A DNA stretch of 64,000 nt from Paenibacillus sp. PL2-23 (GCF_040834005.1 NZ_CP162129.1:3930001-3994000), one strand, 5' to 3'. Positions 51,971 through 61,990 are shown, counted from the stretch's first letter. Made by a program: numbers and translations. The notes: generated by a model from the sequence alone, not told the origin.

Positions 51971-54952
51971 TCAGCTCTGTTCAATCAGCTCGATCCACTC
52001 ATTAAACTCCGTCTGCAGCTTGGAGTATTCAATCTTCAGCTTGCGATGCTCCTCGGAGAGCGCGTCGTGCTGAGCGGATAGACGCTCTACGCCCATCGCT
52101 GCCTCGTCGCGTTCGCGCTGGAGCTCGGCCAGCTGCTCCTCCCAATCGCCCTGCACGTCTGTAGCGGCAGCCGCTTCACTCATAGCAAGCTCCATCCGTT
52201 CCCGAAGAGCCTCCTCGTTCGATTCCAGCTCCTCCTTCAGGCGTCTCATACTGGAAGCTTCTTCCTCTAGCTTCGCCAGCTGCTCCTGGACATCCTCCAG
52301 CCGACGGCTGAGCGCTTCCGCTCGATCATTAGCTTCCTCCAGCATACCGCTGGCAATCCGTTCTCTTGCGGCGGTCAGCTCAAGCTGCTCGATCAGCTCC
52401 CCTTGCTTCGCACGTTCCTGCTCCACCTGTTGTGCCAGCTCCACAAGCTTCGCTTGTTCCCGCTCCACCTGCTGCGCTAGCTCTCCTTGCTTCGTGCGTT
52501 CCCGCTCTAACTGCTGCGTCAGCTCCCCTTGCTTCGCGCGTTCCTGCTCCACCTGCTGAGTCAGCTCCTGAGCGGTGACTTTCCACTCCGCGATCTTAGC
52601 TTCCGTCTCCTCATCCGCCAGCTGCAGCAGCTCGGCTTGTTCTTGCAGCTCTCGCCTTGCCGCCTCCAGCTTCTCATGGGCATCGCTTGCTGCGCGTTGA
52701 AGCTGTTCAATGCGCGCCTGCCATTCCCGCTCTACTGCTTCCTGCAGCGCCAGCTGCTCCAGACGTTCCCGCAGCTCCTCCTGGGATTGCTGCAGCTGCT
52801 CCCTCAGCGCCTGCTCCGCCGACAAGGACACCTCCAGCTTCTCATACAGCTCCAGCTCATCAGCCTTTATTTGCTCCAGCTTCGCGCTCAGCTCCTCTGC
52901 CTCAACGCCAAGCTTGGCGGCTGCTGCGCTTTGCTCCTGCGCGTGTGCCCGCGCTTGCTCCAGCTCCTCCAACAGCTCGCGCTCTCTGCCGCTAAGCAAC
53001 TCCAGCCGCTCCTTCAGCCGCTGCTCGGCTTCAGATTGCGCCGCAAGCTTCGATCGGAGCTCTTCCTCCGCCAGTTGGCTCAGCTCTGACATTTCGTGCA
53101 GATCCTGCTCGGCCTTCCGGAGCTTCTCCGACCATTCCCGCTCCGCCTGAGCCCCAGCTTCCAGCTGATTGCGCAGCTCGCGAGCTTCATCCTCCTGCTG
53201 CTGGAGCTGCCGTTTCAGCTCGCCCTGTGCCGATTCCGCAAGCTCAAGCTTGGCAGACAGCTCTGTACGAAGCTCCGTATTCGCAGCCTCCATACCAGCC
53301 AGCCGCTCACGGAGCTCGCCGTCCGCCTGCTGGAGCAGCTCCAGCAGCTCCTGGGCCTCGCGCGCAGAAGACTCCTGCCGCTCCAGCTGCTCACGCAGTG
53401 CCCGCTCATTCGCCTCGCGCTCCGCCAGCTGCAATTTCCACTGCTGCTCGGCGGCCTTCTGCTGCTCCAGCAGCTCCGTCAGCTCCAGCTCCTTGAACGC
53501 CAGCTGATCAAGCTGCTCCGTGTAGCTTCTCTCCGCTTCTTCGGCAAGCGCAACACGCTCGGCTAAAGTGCGCTCTGCCTCCTGCTGGCGCTGAGACCAG
53601 CGGCCCCGTTCCTCAGCGAACTGCTCCGCCTGCTCGGCGGCATCGTTCAGCTGCTCTTGATAGGCCTGCGCTTCCTGCTGCAGCTGAGCCACGGACGTTC
53701 GCAGCGACTCCTCCTGTTCCAACGCCTGCGCAATTTGATCATCGGCTATAGCCAGCCGGTTCTCGAACGACTCCTTCTCAGATGCAGCAGCCCGCTTCTG
53801 CTCCTCCAGCTGTGCGAGAAGCGAGCGGCGCTCCTTGTCCCACTCCTCCGCCTCGGACCTGCCGGACTGCTCCAGCAGCTCCAGTTCCCGCTTCAGCTGT
53901 TCTTCCCGCTCCAATGAAGCAAGCTCCAGCTCCGATCGTGCTGCCGTTTTCTCCTCCTGCCATGCTTGCTCCCGGGCATGCCACTTCTCCTGCCATACCC
54001 GCTCTCGCTGCTCCCATCTGGCTTGCCATTCGCTCTCCAGCGTGCTCCTGGCTTCGTCCATCTCGCTTGCCAGCTTCTCAACCGCTTCCTTCTGCTGGGC
54101 TGCGTGCTCCTCCTGCAAGGCTTCCTTGCCTGCAGCATATTCCGCAGCCAGACCTTCAAGCTCGGCAGCATGCTCCGCCACCAGCTGCTCCATCTCTGCC
54201 ATGTAGTGCAGAGAAAGCTTCTCCTTCTCTTCCGAGATGGCGGCGTTAAATCGCTTACGCTCCTCCTCCGCATGGGACGCCAGCTGATCACGCTCGAATT
54301 CCAGTGCCTTGATAGCGGCGTCATGCTGCTCCACCAGCTCCGCAATGGCCTTGTCCCGCTCCTGCTCCAGCTTGGCCAGCTCCGTCTCCAGCCGGCTCTT
54401 GAGCTGGATAAGCTCCGTCTTCTTCTCCTCCGTCAGCTGGTCTCTCAGGCGCGCCAGCTCCTGCTCATGCTCCGCCTGAGCCTGCAGCAGCCCTTGCTCA
54501 GCGGCTTTCACCTTGTCCTCTGCAGCTCCCAGCAGCGATGAATAATGTCCATCCGCCTGAGCCAGTCTCTCCTTCAGCTGCTTGTCGGCGCGCTCGCGAA
54601 GCTCGTTCAGGCTGTTCTCCGCCTCCAGCTTCGTCTGCTGCAGCTTCTCCGTCAGCTCATCATAACGGCGCTTCTCCGCCTCCAGCTGCTGCTTTACCTC
54701 AATCGCGCGCGCCTCTTCCTCCTGCAGGCGGGCTAGATCCCGGCGAAGACGGAACACATCCTCCGTCGTCTGCATCGCGCACAGCACGGCCAGCTTCTGA
54801 TTGTCCAGCCTGGGATTTGACTTGGCGAGCTTCTTCATGCTTTCATCTATCGAGCTGGCTACGCGCCTCATATAATCGATATTGGAATGACCTTTAATTT
54901 TATATTGAATGCCATATATATCAACGGTTACAACGGTTTGCTCGTTATCCAT
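51971..54952 (-). CDS. zapA: ZapA-domain protein fused to a ~900-residue coiled coil
   Basis: A 993-residue protein. Residues 1 to about 90 are a clear ZapA domain: VTVDIYGIQYKIKGHSNIDY, RRVASSIDESMKKLAKSNPR and LDNQKLAVLCAMQTTEDVFR. ZapA binds FtsZ and bundles filaments; it is normally about 85-100 residues. Here an almost uninterrupted Glu/Leu/Gln/Ala-rich coiled coil follows to the C-terminus, with four 14-residue repeats at about residues 798-853 (QQVEQERAKQGEL type; 42-bp DNA repeats at 52394-52561). The pheST neighbourhood and mutS2-yshE nearby match the Bacillus zapA region, supporting orthology. ATG 54952 gives MDNEQTVVTVD; GGAGG is 11 bases upstream. No membrane span. Confidence 0.88.
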   Translation of the reverse strand: MDNEQTVVTVDIYGIQYKIKGHSNIDYMRRVASSIDESMKKLAKSNPRLDNQKLAVLCAMQTTEDVFRLRRDLARLQEEEARAIEVKQQLEAEKRRYDELTEKLQQTKLEAENSLNELRERADKQLKERLAQADGHYSSLLGAAEDKVKAAEQGLLQAQAEHEQELARLRDQLTEEKKTELIQLKSRLETELAKLEQERDKAIAELVEQHDAAIKALEFERDQLASHAEEERKRFNAAISEEKEKLSLHYMAEMEQLVAEHAAELEGLAAEYAAGKEALQEEHAAQQKEAVEKLASEMDEARSTLESEWQARWEQRERVWQEKWHAREQAWQEEKTAARSELELASLEREEQLKRELELLEQSGRSEAEEWDKERRSLLAQLEEQKRAAASEKESFENRLAIADDQIAQALEQEESLRTSVAQLQQEAQAYQEQLNDAAEQAEQFAEERGRWSQRQQEAERTLAERVALAEEAERSYTEQLDQLAFKELELTELLEQQKAAEQQWKLQLAEREANERALREQLERQESSAREAQELLELLQQADGELRERLAGMEAANTELRTELSAKLELAESAQGELKRQLQQQEDEARELRNQLEAGAQAEREWSEKLRKAEQDLHEMSELSQLAEEELRSKLAAQSEAEQRLKERLELLSGRERELLEELEQARAHAQEQSAAAAKLGVEAEELSAKLEQIKADELELYEKLEVSLSAEQALREQLQQSQEELRERLEQLALQEAVEREWQARIEQLQRAASDAHEKLEAARRELQEQAELLQLADEETEAKIAEWKVTAQELTQQVEQERAKQGELTQQLERERTKQGELAQQVEREQAKLVELAQQVEQERAKQGELIEQLELTAARERIASGMLEEANDRAEALSRRLEDVQEQLAKLEEEASSMRRLKEELESNEEALRERMELAMSEAAAATDVQGDWEEQLAELQRERDEAAMGVERLSAQHDALSEEHRKLKIEYSKLQTEFNEWIELIEQS

Positions 54953-55017
54953 GCTGGTCATATCCTCCAATCGTCCAAATCGCGGCCGTCTCATGGGGTT
55001 GTATAGCTTCTTTACAC

Positions 55018-55061
55018 AAAAAAAACCGCATCGACGTTCGCTAGGAACTAATTCGATGCGG
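55018..55061 (-). terminator. Terminator after pheST
   Basis: On the minus strand CCGCATCGA and TCGATGCGG form a 9-bp stem around an 18-base loop, followed by eight T. It separates pheST from zapA. Confidence 0.92.
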
Positions 55062-55078
55062 CTCCTTTTGTTTCCTGC

Positions 55079-57520
55079 CTACTTGCGCAATTCCGCGCCA
55101 AAAGATTGTTCGAATTTCTGTACGACTTGCCCGTGTACAGCCGTAACCTCTTCGTCGGTCAGCGTGCGCTCCGCATGACGGTATACGAGGGAGATTGCGA
55201 CGCTCTTTTTGTCCGCTCCCAGACGCTCGCCCGTATACACATCGAATACGCGAACCGATTCCAGCAGCTCTCCGGCAGTCGCCCATGCAGCGTCTGTCAG
55301 GCTTCCCGCGGCAACTGCCGCATCAACCACAACGGCGATGTCACGCTCCATAGCGGGATATTTCGGCAGCGCCTTGTAAGCAATGTCACTGCTGGCTGCT
55401 TCGTAGAGCGCGTTCAGCTCCAGCTCCACCAGATAGGTGTCGGCCATATCCCATTCCACCTGCAGCGCCGGATGAAGCTGGCCCACATAGCCGATCACAA
55501 CCTCGCCTGCTGGCGTATGAAGCGTTACCGATGCCGTTCTTCCAGGGTGAAAATGCTCCGGCTGCGCCGCCGCGTATGAGATGCTGCCGGACAAGCCCAG
55601 CGTCTCAGCGATTGTCTCCACAATACCCTTGGCATCATAGAAATCATAAGCCTCCGCCTTCGTATTCCACGAGGCCGCCGTCTTGTTGCCCGTCAGCAGC
55701 GCAGCGAAGCGATGCTTCTCCTGCGGAAGGCGCGTCAGCTGCTCCTCATCGGTATGGAAGACGCTGCCGATCTCGAACAGCGCGGCAGACTCGTTCTTGC
55801 GATTGCGATTGTAGACGGCCGTCTCCGTCAGCTGCGCAATCAGCGTCGTCCGGAGCACGCTCCGCTCCTCGCTCATCGGCATCGCAAGCCGAACCGCCTT
55901 CGCCTCGCTCGTCAGAGCCGGGAACAGCGATGTCCTGGCCGGGCTCGTGAAGGAATAGCATATCACTTCATGCAGGCCGGAGTCCGTAAGCCGCTTCCGC
56001 AGCTCGCGGCGAATCGACTGCTCCTTCGTAAGCGAGCCTGGAATGGCGTCGCCATGAATGAGCGTCGTCGGGATGTTGTCATAGCCATGCAGCCGCGCAA
56101 CCTCCTCGATCAGATCCACCGCCCGTGTAATATCGCCTCTGCGGGTTGGCACTTCCACCACAAATACGTCATTGTCATGCAGCGTATAGGGGAACTGCAG
56201 GCGACCGAAGATGGAACGCACCTCCAGGCTTGTCAGCTCTGTGCCGAGATAGCTGTTAATCCGCTCCAGCGCAACCGTCACTTGCTTCGGCTCAGCCGCA
56301 GCAGCAATAGCTTCCACAATGCCTTGCGTGACAAACCCTTCGCCCAATTCCGCGATCAGCTTCGCCGCGCGGTTAAGCGCAGGAATGACGTTGGAAGGGT
56401 CCACTTCCTTCTCGAAGCGAATGCTGGATTCCGAACGCAGGCCAAGCTGACGGGATGTCTTGCGAATGGTGCCGCCATCGAATTTAGCGGACTCCAGCAG
56501 AATATTAACGGTTGAAGCGGTCACCTCCGTGCTTGCGCCTCCCATAACGCCAGCCAGCGCGATCGGCTCGCTGCCGTCTGTAATAACAAGCATATGCGGC
56601 TCCAGCTTGCGCTCTTGATCGTCAAGCGTGACGATCGTCTCGCCCTCGCGCGCCATCCGCACCAGAATGCGGCCGCCCGGCACCTTGTCAGCGTCGAACG
56701 CGTGAAGGGGCTGTCCGTATTCCAGCATGACGAAGTTGGTGACGTCGACTACATTGTTAATGGGGCGAACGCCCGCCGCCATCAGGCGATTCTGCAGCCA
56801 TTGCGGAGACGGTCCAATCTGTACGCCTTTAATATAACGGGCAGCGTAATGCGAGCATTGCTCCCGCGCTTCAATACTCACCGATACATAGTCTGCGGTA
56901 TCCGCTGCCGCATGATGAACGGACTCGCTTGGACGCTTCGCCTCGCGTCCAGTCAGCGCGCCGACTTCATACGCGACGCCCAGCATGCTGAGGCAGTCGG
57001 AACGATTCGGCGTCAGGTCCAGCTCCAGCACCTCGTCATCGATGCCCAGTACGTCGCCGATTGGCGTGCCCACCGGCGTTGCTTCCGGCAAGACGAGGAT
57101 GCCCTCCTGCTGCTCCTTCGGCAGCAGCTTATCGTTCAAGCCCAGCTCCTTCGCGGAGCAGATCATGCCCTGCGACTCTACGCCGCGCAGCTTTGCGCGT
57201 TTAATTTTGAAATCGTCAGGCAATACGGCTCCGATAACCGCAACGGGAACCTTCTGGCCCGCGTCCACGTTTTTGGCTCCACACACAATTTGAAGCTCCT
57301 CGCCCGTGCCGACGTCCACCTTGCATACATTCAGCTTGTCGGCGTCCGGATGCTTCTCCTTGGACACAACATGACCCACTACGACGCCTGTGACGCCTTT
57401 GTTCCGCGATTCCACGCCATCAATCTCGATGCCGCCGCGTGTCATAAGCTCCGCAAGCTCCTCCGCCGCAATGCCGTCAAGCTCGATATATTCATTCAAC
57501 CATTGGTAAGATACCTTCAT
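55079..57520 (-). CDS. pheT: Phenylalanyl-tRNA synthetase beta subunit
   Basis: A 813-residue subunit. Start ATG 57520 gives the usual MKVSYQWLNEYIELDG. Domains in order: EMAP-like tRNA-binding (VVGHVVSKEKHPDADKLNVC), B3/B4 editing region (NFVMLEYGQPLHAFDADKV), B5 (IRFEKEVDP onward), the catalytic-like domain (HEVICYSFTSP), and the C-terminal anticodon-binding FDX-ACB domain (LPKYPAMERDIAVVVD). It assembles as alpha2beta2 with PheS in the cytoplasm. It follows pheS by 25 bases in one operon under the T-box. Confidence 0.97.
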   Translation of the reverse strand: MKVSYQWLNEYIELDGIAAEELAELMTRGGIEIDGVESRNKGVTGVVVGHVVSKEKHPDADKLNVCKVDVGTGEELQIVCGAKNVDAGQKVPVAVIGAVLPDDFKIKRAKLRGVESQGMICSAKELGLNDKLLPKEQQEGILVLPEATPVGTPIGDVLGIDDEVLELDLTPNRSDCLSMLGVAYEVGALTGREAKRPSESVHHAAADTADYVSVSIEAREQCSHYAARYIKGVQIGPSPQWLQNRLMAAGVRPINNVVDVTNFVMLEYGQPLHAFDADKVPGGRILVRMAREGETIVTLDDQERKLEPHMLVITDGSEPIALAGVMGGASTEVTASTVNILLESAKFDGGTIRKTSRQLGLRSESSIRFEKEVDPSNVIPALNRAAKLIAELGEGFVTQGIVEAIAAAAEPKQVTVALERINSYLGTELTSLEVRSIFGRLQFPYTLHDNDVFVVEVPTRRGDITRAVDLIEEVARLHGYDNIPTTLIHGDAIPGSLTKEQSIRRELRKRLTDSGLHEVICYSFTSPARTSLFPALTSEAKAVRLAMPMSEERSVLRTTLIAQLTETAVYNRNRKNESAALFEIGSVFHTDEEQLTRLPQEKHRFAALLTGNKTAASWNTKAEAYDFYDAKGIVETIAETLGLSGSISYAAAQPEHFHPGRTASVTLHTPAGEVVIGYVGQLHPALQVEWDMADTYLVELELNALYEAASSDIAYKALPKYPAMERDIAVVVDAAVAAGSLTDAAWATAGELLESVRVFDVYTGERLGADKKSVAISLVYRHAERTLTDEEVTAVHGQVVQKFEQSFGAELRK

Positions 57521-57545
57521 TTGTTCTCGTCCCTTCTCTCTATCG

Positions 57546-58607
57546 TCACATTCTCGCGAATTGGCCCAGGAAACGCAGATCGTTGGTGTAGAAATGGCGG
57601 ATATCGTCAATGCCGTATTTCAGCAGCGCGATTCTCTCTACGCCCATGCCGAACGCAAAGCCCGACACTTCCTCAGGGTCATAGCCGCCCATCTCAAGCA
57701 CACGAGGATGCACCATACCGCACCCGAGAATTTCCAGCCAGCCCGTTCCCTTGCACATCCGGCAGCCATGGCCGCCGCATTGCACACAGGTCACATCAAC
57801 CTCGGCGCTTGGCTCTGTGAACGGGAAGAAGCTGGGACGAAGGCGGATTTGCGCCTGCGCTCCGAACATTTGCTGCACGAATTGCAGCAGCGTGCCCTTC
57901 AGGTCGCTCATCCGAATGCCTTTCCCAATCACAAGACCTTCAATCTGATTGAATTGGAAGGAATGGGTCGCATCGTCGTCATCCCGACGATACACCTTGC
58001 CGGGGCAAATCACCTTCACCGGCGTCATGCCTTCCTTCGCCTTCATCGTCCGGACTTGAACAGGCGAGGTGTGGGTGCGCATCAGAATTTCGTCCGTCAC
58101 ATAGAACGAATCCTGCATATCGCGAGCGGGATGGTTCTTCGGCAGATTAAGTGCTTCGAAGTTGTAATAATCCGTCTCCACCTCGGGGCCCTCCGCAATG
58201 GAATAGCCAAGTCCCACGAATACATCTTCAATCTCTTGTGCGACCTTGTTCAGCGGATGGATCGCGCCTGTCGGCAGCTTCTTGCCCGGCAGCGTCACAT
58301 CGATGGTCTCTGCAAGCAGACGGTTGTTCGTCTCTGCCTGCTGGAATGCCGCCGCTTTCTCTTCAATAACAGCCTCAATCGCGCCGCGCACATCGTTCGC
58401 AACCTGCCCGATGACGGGACGCTCCTCTGCGCTGAGCGCTCCCATGCCTCGGAGAATTTCCGTCAACGCGCCTTTTTTGCCCAAATATTTGACCCGCAGA
58501 TCATTCAGCGCCTGCTGCGATTGTACCCCCTGCAGCTCCTGCAGCGCCTCGCCCCGCAGCTCCTCCAGTCTTTCCTTCACCTTCATCGCCTCCACAATAG
58601 TGTTCAT
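57546..58607 (-). CDS. pheS: Phenylalanyl-tRNA synthetase alpha subunit
   Basis: A 353-residue class II catalytic subunit that charges tRNA-Phe. An N-terminal coiled coil binds tRNA ([20 protein letters not shown]); the core has [20 protein letters not shown] (motif 1-2 region), [40 protein letters not shown], and motif 3 [23 protein letters not shown] 58607 is the likely start; ATG 58586 is possible. Expression is controlled by the T-box leader upstream. Confidence 0.97.
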   Translation of the reverse strand: MNTIVEAMKVKERLEELRGEALQELQGVQSQQALNDLRVKYLGKKGALTEILRGMGALSAEERPVIGQVANDVRGAIEAVIEEKAAAFQQAETNNRLLAETIDVTLPGKKLPTGAIHPLNKVAQEIEDVFVGLGYSIAEGPEVETDYYNFEALNLPKNHPARDMQDSFYVTDEILMRTHTSPVQVRTMKAKEGMTPVKVICPGKVYRRDDDDATHSFQFNQIEGLVIGKGIRMSDLKGTLLQFVQQMFGAQAQIRLRPSFFPFTEPSAEVDVTCVQCGGHGCRMCKGTGWLEILGCGMVHPRVLEMGGYDPEEVSGFAFGMGVERIALLKYGIDDIRHFYTNDLRFLGQFARM

Positions 58608-58621
58608 CCACCACTCTATTC

Positions 58622-58898
58622 AAACAAAAAGGTCCCTCCTCCCCGAAGGGACGGAAGAACCGTGGTACCACCCTAATTCGAACCGCTTGAACAATAACGC
58701 GTTCACGGTTCCTTAAGTCCCGGTAACGGCGGGAACCGCCACTCCCTAACGCTGTTGCGCCTCAGGAGCATGCTCCGGAGTGAATTCAGCAGCTGAACCT
58801 TAGCAAGAACGCTCTCAATCCGCGGCGCTCTCTCCCTGTGCCATTCAATCTGCTTACTGCTCTCCATCGTAGCTTGTAGCCATATGTCCAAAATATTC
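58622..58898 (-). promoter_or_regulatory. T-box riboswitch leader (Phe)
   Basis: On the minus strand the T-box signature AGGGTGGTACCACGG lies at 58659-58673, followed by a terminator stem GTCCCT/AGGGAC and CTTTTTG (58624-58653). Upstream is a long structured stem I region; its specifier loop reads GCTGAATTCACTCC, in which TTC (plus-strand 58782-58784) is a Phe codon, fitting pheST. Uncharged tRNA-Phe would pair with the specifier and the T-box to form the antiterminator and allow transcription. Confidence 0.95.
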
Positions 58899-58904
58899 AT
58901 TACT

Positions 58905-58933
58905 ATTATATGCAATGATGCCCAAGGATGCAA
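58905..58933 (-). promoter_or_regulatory. pheST promoter
   Basis: On the minus strand a perfect -10 TATAAT (58905-58910), 17-base spacer, and a weak -35 TTGCAT (58928-58933). Transcription would start near 58898, at the 5' end of the T-box leader. Confidence 0.65.
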
Positions 58934-58948
58934 TACAAGCAAGCTCTG

Positions 58949-61900
58949 CTACGAATCAATCCGCATCAACATCTCTTCCAGCAAGCGGATCCGCGCGAAG
59001 GATGCGCGCAGCAGCCCCATGCCGATCTCTGGATAGAGACGAATCAGCCTCGACACATCGTCGCCCGACAGCTTCAGCACCTTCGCGTCCCCAAGCAGCG
59101 ATTGCGCCGTCACAGTTGACGGCGTCCCGTCGAGGGCGGAGGTAACGCCGCATACATCGCCCGGGCCCAGCACGCCGATTGTGCCCTCCCAGCCGGCCGC
59201 GGACACACTGGTCAGCTCTATATTGCCGTCCACGATCACATACATGGCGGAATGGGACTCTCCTCTGCGAAGCAGCGTTTCTTCGTCGGACACGGTCTCT
59301 TCAATGGCCACATTAGCGATAAGGCCCAGCTCCTCCAGAGACAAATCTCCAAAATAAGGCACCTGCTTCAGAAACACGACCTTGTTCAATCGACTCATCA
59401 TAAGCCCTTCGCTTGTCATGCCGCCACCTCCACTATTATCATTCAGAGCGGCTGCGGCCATCTCGCGCCACCATTCATCGTTGCCTCGCTTCGCCCCCTC
59501 CAATATCGAGGCGGCGTTCTCGGCGATCACACTTCCCGCTTCCGGAGCGCGCAGCTCCATCAAGGCGGCCATCGCCTGCGACAGCCTCCGCTCGCCAAAC
59601 CCTTCCGCGAGCACCTCCTGCGCGTTGCTTCTCGTCTCCTCGTCGTCCGACTCCAGTGCCGTGCGGATATGCGACACCGCAGCCTCGTCCCCTAGACGGG
59701 ACAGCACGCTCCACAGGCCGACGAACAAAAACTTGCGCGCCTCCTGCCACCGCATCGCTGCCAGCACCGCCAGATCATCCCGGCCTATCGCGCGCAGCGA
59801 GCCGGAATAGGCCGCCGCATGCTGGAGCTCCGCCAATCGGCCTACGCCCCGCTCCGCAAGCGTCCCGCGCACCTCGTCCTCGTCCATCAGCGCCGACAGG
59901 GCGCGGACCGCCGCTCCCCAATGCTTGGGAGATGCCGCAGGAAGGCTCTCCAGCAACGGCTCGACGGAGGCAGGCCCGATCGCGATGAAGGCTTGCACGG
60001 AAGCAGCCAGCATCTCCTCGTCCATAAACGGCAGGCTGTCGATCAGAATCGGCGCCAGCTCCGCGTGACCAAGCTTGCCGAGGCTCTCGGCTGCCGCGAC
60101 TCGCGCCGCGGGATGCATATCGCCAAGCATGTTCAGCAGCTGCGGAATATAAGCATCCAGCTTCAGCTCCGCTACCGCGCGGCACATATAGACGGCGGCT
60201 TCGCCCCCGGCGGTTAGAATCCGTTCAATCACCTCGGCGCAAGCCTCGTAGCTCTGCGCGCGATTGAAGGAGTACATCGCCTTGACCGATTCCGCGACAA
60301 CGCCGGGATGGCGGTCAAGCAGCTTTTGCCGCAAGAAGAAAAACGCCTGCTCCTCCATATGCTTCATTCTGGCGATCGCTTTGACCCCTTCGATACGCAG
60401 CTCATCGTCGGGGTCCTCCAGAAAGCTCGCGATTTTGACCAGCGCCTGCAGGTCGGCTTGCTCCAGATTCATCGCCCGAAGCGCTTCAATCCGAATGCGA
60501 TAATGATCATCGTTCAGCAGAGGCAGCAGCTCCGGCAGATCCTTGGGGTTCTGAAGACGGCCGATAATTTGCAGCGCGATTTCCTTGGCGGACGCCAGCG
60601 GGTGCTTCAGCAGCTTCTTCACCTCCGCCAAAGCCTCGCTGCTCCGGCTGATCTCCTCTACGGACTCCGCCATGTCCGCCGCGCTCATCGTGCTAACGCT
60701 GCGCACCAGCTCGCGCATGTACAGCCTTCGTCCATACCAGGCCAGCAACAGCAGGAGCACGGCGCCAATGAGGCCGACTATCGACAACATCGTCCATGAT
60801 ACGCCTAACCCGGCATGCATAAATTGCAGGGCCGCGCCTATCAGTATGCCCGCGGAGGCCGCAATGCCCTGCGCCGCATAGCGGTAGCTGTCGCGCTGCG
60901 CAAGCGGCAGCGTCTTGAAGAACAATTGATAGGAAGGCTCTGCCGTATAGTAGAGCAGCAGATAGAGCAGCATGTAGCCAAGCGAGATGACCGGCAGCGC
61001 CGCTGCGCTGTCAATGAACAAGGCCGCTCCCCCAAAAGACAGCACATAGATCGCCGATATCACCGTCAGCATATGGCTGGCCCCCAGCTTCGCCATCAGC
61101 TTGCCGGAGATGAGCTGCAGCAGAAACGCCAGGATGAACAGCACCGTTGTAACCAGGCCGAAATACCGGCTGAACTGCTGCTCGCTGCCGGTGCTTTCCC
61201 TGGCTACATTCAGAAACTCGTATTCCATGAGGAAATAGAGCCCCGGCATAAACGTCATCAGCAGAATGACCGTCAGCAGAAACGGCGATCTGAGCGCTTG
61301 CTTGAACACCGCTCCGGCGGATATCGTCTCCTCCTGCGCGTTATCCCCGCCTGAGGCCGCAAGCTTTAACGATAACGGCACCAGGTAGGTGGCAATCACC
61401 CTGCGGTAGTTCGGCCACGCGATCAGAAGCAGAGCCAGTCCTGCCGCATAGATCGCTTCAGGTCCCCATACAAGACTGATCAACTGCGCGAGCAGACCGG
61501 CCGCCACGCCGCCAAGCGTCGCCGCTCCGACGAACAACGGCATCAGGCGCTTCGCCTGCTGCGTCGGACATAGATCAACGGCAAGGCTCCACAGCAATAT
61601 CGTCTGCTGCCGAACAACAAAGCTGGAAGCGATGAACAGCACGGGATAGAACCACCGCGCGTCTGCTTTCAGCATAGCGAGAACGATCAGCAGCGCGGTG
61701 CATGCCGCGACGATGCCGAGCAGCATGCCGAACATGACGCGCATCAGCTTCGGCTTCGGCAGCTTGGCGGCGAGCCACGCCAGCAGCCATGCCTCCAGCG
61801 GCAGAATAACTGCCTCCGCCGCGTAGACATAGGGCAAATATTCGCTTCCGAACCGTTGGTTAAACAACGTCATGAAGCTGTTGTAATTGAGCATCTCCGC

Positions 61901-61990
61901 GATGCCGCATACAAAAAAAACAGGCGCCATCAGGAAGAGCTTGCGCTGATCCTCCATTCGGGCACCAACTAAACGTAACAAGGCATTCAT
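58949..61990 (-). CDS. Transporter-like membrane domain fused to HEAT repeats and a cyclic-nucleotide-binding-like domain
   Basis: A ~1013-residue modular protein. Residues 1 to about 430 have twelve membrane spans and resemble MFS or ATP/ADP-translocase (Npt)-like proteins (LFLMAPVFFVCGIAEMLNYN; LLWSLAVDLCPTQQAKRLMP). Residues ~450-830 form HEAT-type repeats (LLPLLNDDHYRIRIEALRAM; SFLEDPDDELRIEGVKAIAR). The last ~150 residues are a CRP-like fold (FGDLSLEELGLIANVAIEET; LRRGESHSAMYVIVDGNIEL), but the phosphate-binding cassette reads LDGTPSTVTAQ, without the usual PRSA Arg. It is five or more bases after the GNAT gene with no ribosome binding site, suggesting coupled translation. Function unknown. 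Confidence 0.85.
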   Translation of the reverse strand: MNALLRLVGARMEDQRKLFLMAPVFFVCGIAEMLNYNSFMTLFNQRFGSEYLPYVYAAEAVILPLEAWLLAWLAAKLPKPKLMRVMFGMLLGIVAACTALLIVLAMLKADARWFYPVLFIASSFVVRQQTILLWSLAVDLCPTQQAKRLMPLFVGAATLGGVAAGLLAQLISLVWGPEAIYAAGLALLLIAWPNYRRVIATYLVPLSLKLAASGGDNAQEETISAGAVFKQALRSPFLLTVILLMTFMPGLYFLMEYEFLNVARESTGSEQQFSRYFGLVTTVLFILAFLLQLISGKLMAKLGASHMLTVISAIYVLSFGGAALFIDSAAALPVISLGYMLLYLLLYYTAEPSYQLFFKTLPLAQRDSYRYAAQGIAASAGILIGAALQFMHAGLGVSWTMLSIVGLIGAVLLLLLAWYGRRLYMRELVRSVSTMSAADMAESVEEISRSSEALAEVKKLLKHPLASAKEIALQIIGRLQNPKDLPELLPLLNDDHYRIRIEALRAMNLEQADLQALVKIASFLEDPDDELRIEGVKAIARMKHMEEQAFFFLRQKLLDRHPGVVAESVKAMYSFNRAQSYEACAEVIERILTAGGEAAVYMCRAVAELKLDAYIPQLLNMLGDMHPAARVAAAESLGKLGHAELAPILIDSLPFMDEEMLAASVQAFIAIGPASVEPLLESLPAASPKHWGAAVRALSALMDEDEVRGTLAERGVGRLAELQHAAAYSGSLRAIGRDDLAVLAAMRWQEARKFLFVGLWSVLSRLGDEAAVSHIRTALESDDEETRSNAQEVLAEGFGERRLSQAMAALMELRAPEAGSVIAENAASILEGAKRGNDEWWREMAAAALNDNSGGGGMTSEGLMMSRLNKVVFLKQVPYFGDLSLEELGLIANVAIEETVSDEETLLRRGESHSAMYVIVDGNIELTSVSAAGWEGTIGVLGPGDVCGVTSALDGTPSTVTAQSLLGDAKVLKLSGDDVSRLIRLYPEIGMGLLRASFARIRLLEEMLMRIDS

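Noticed and set aside
52366..54897. Several long frames on the plus strand opposite zapA (Leu-rich and Ala/Pro-rich)
   Set aside because: They mirror the biased codons of the coiled-coil gene (CTC/CTG/CAG stretches) and have no start signals.
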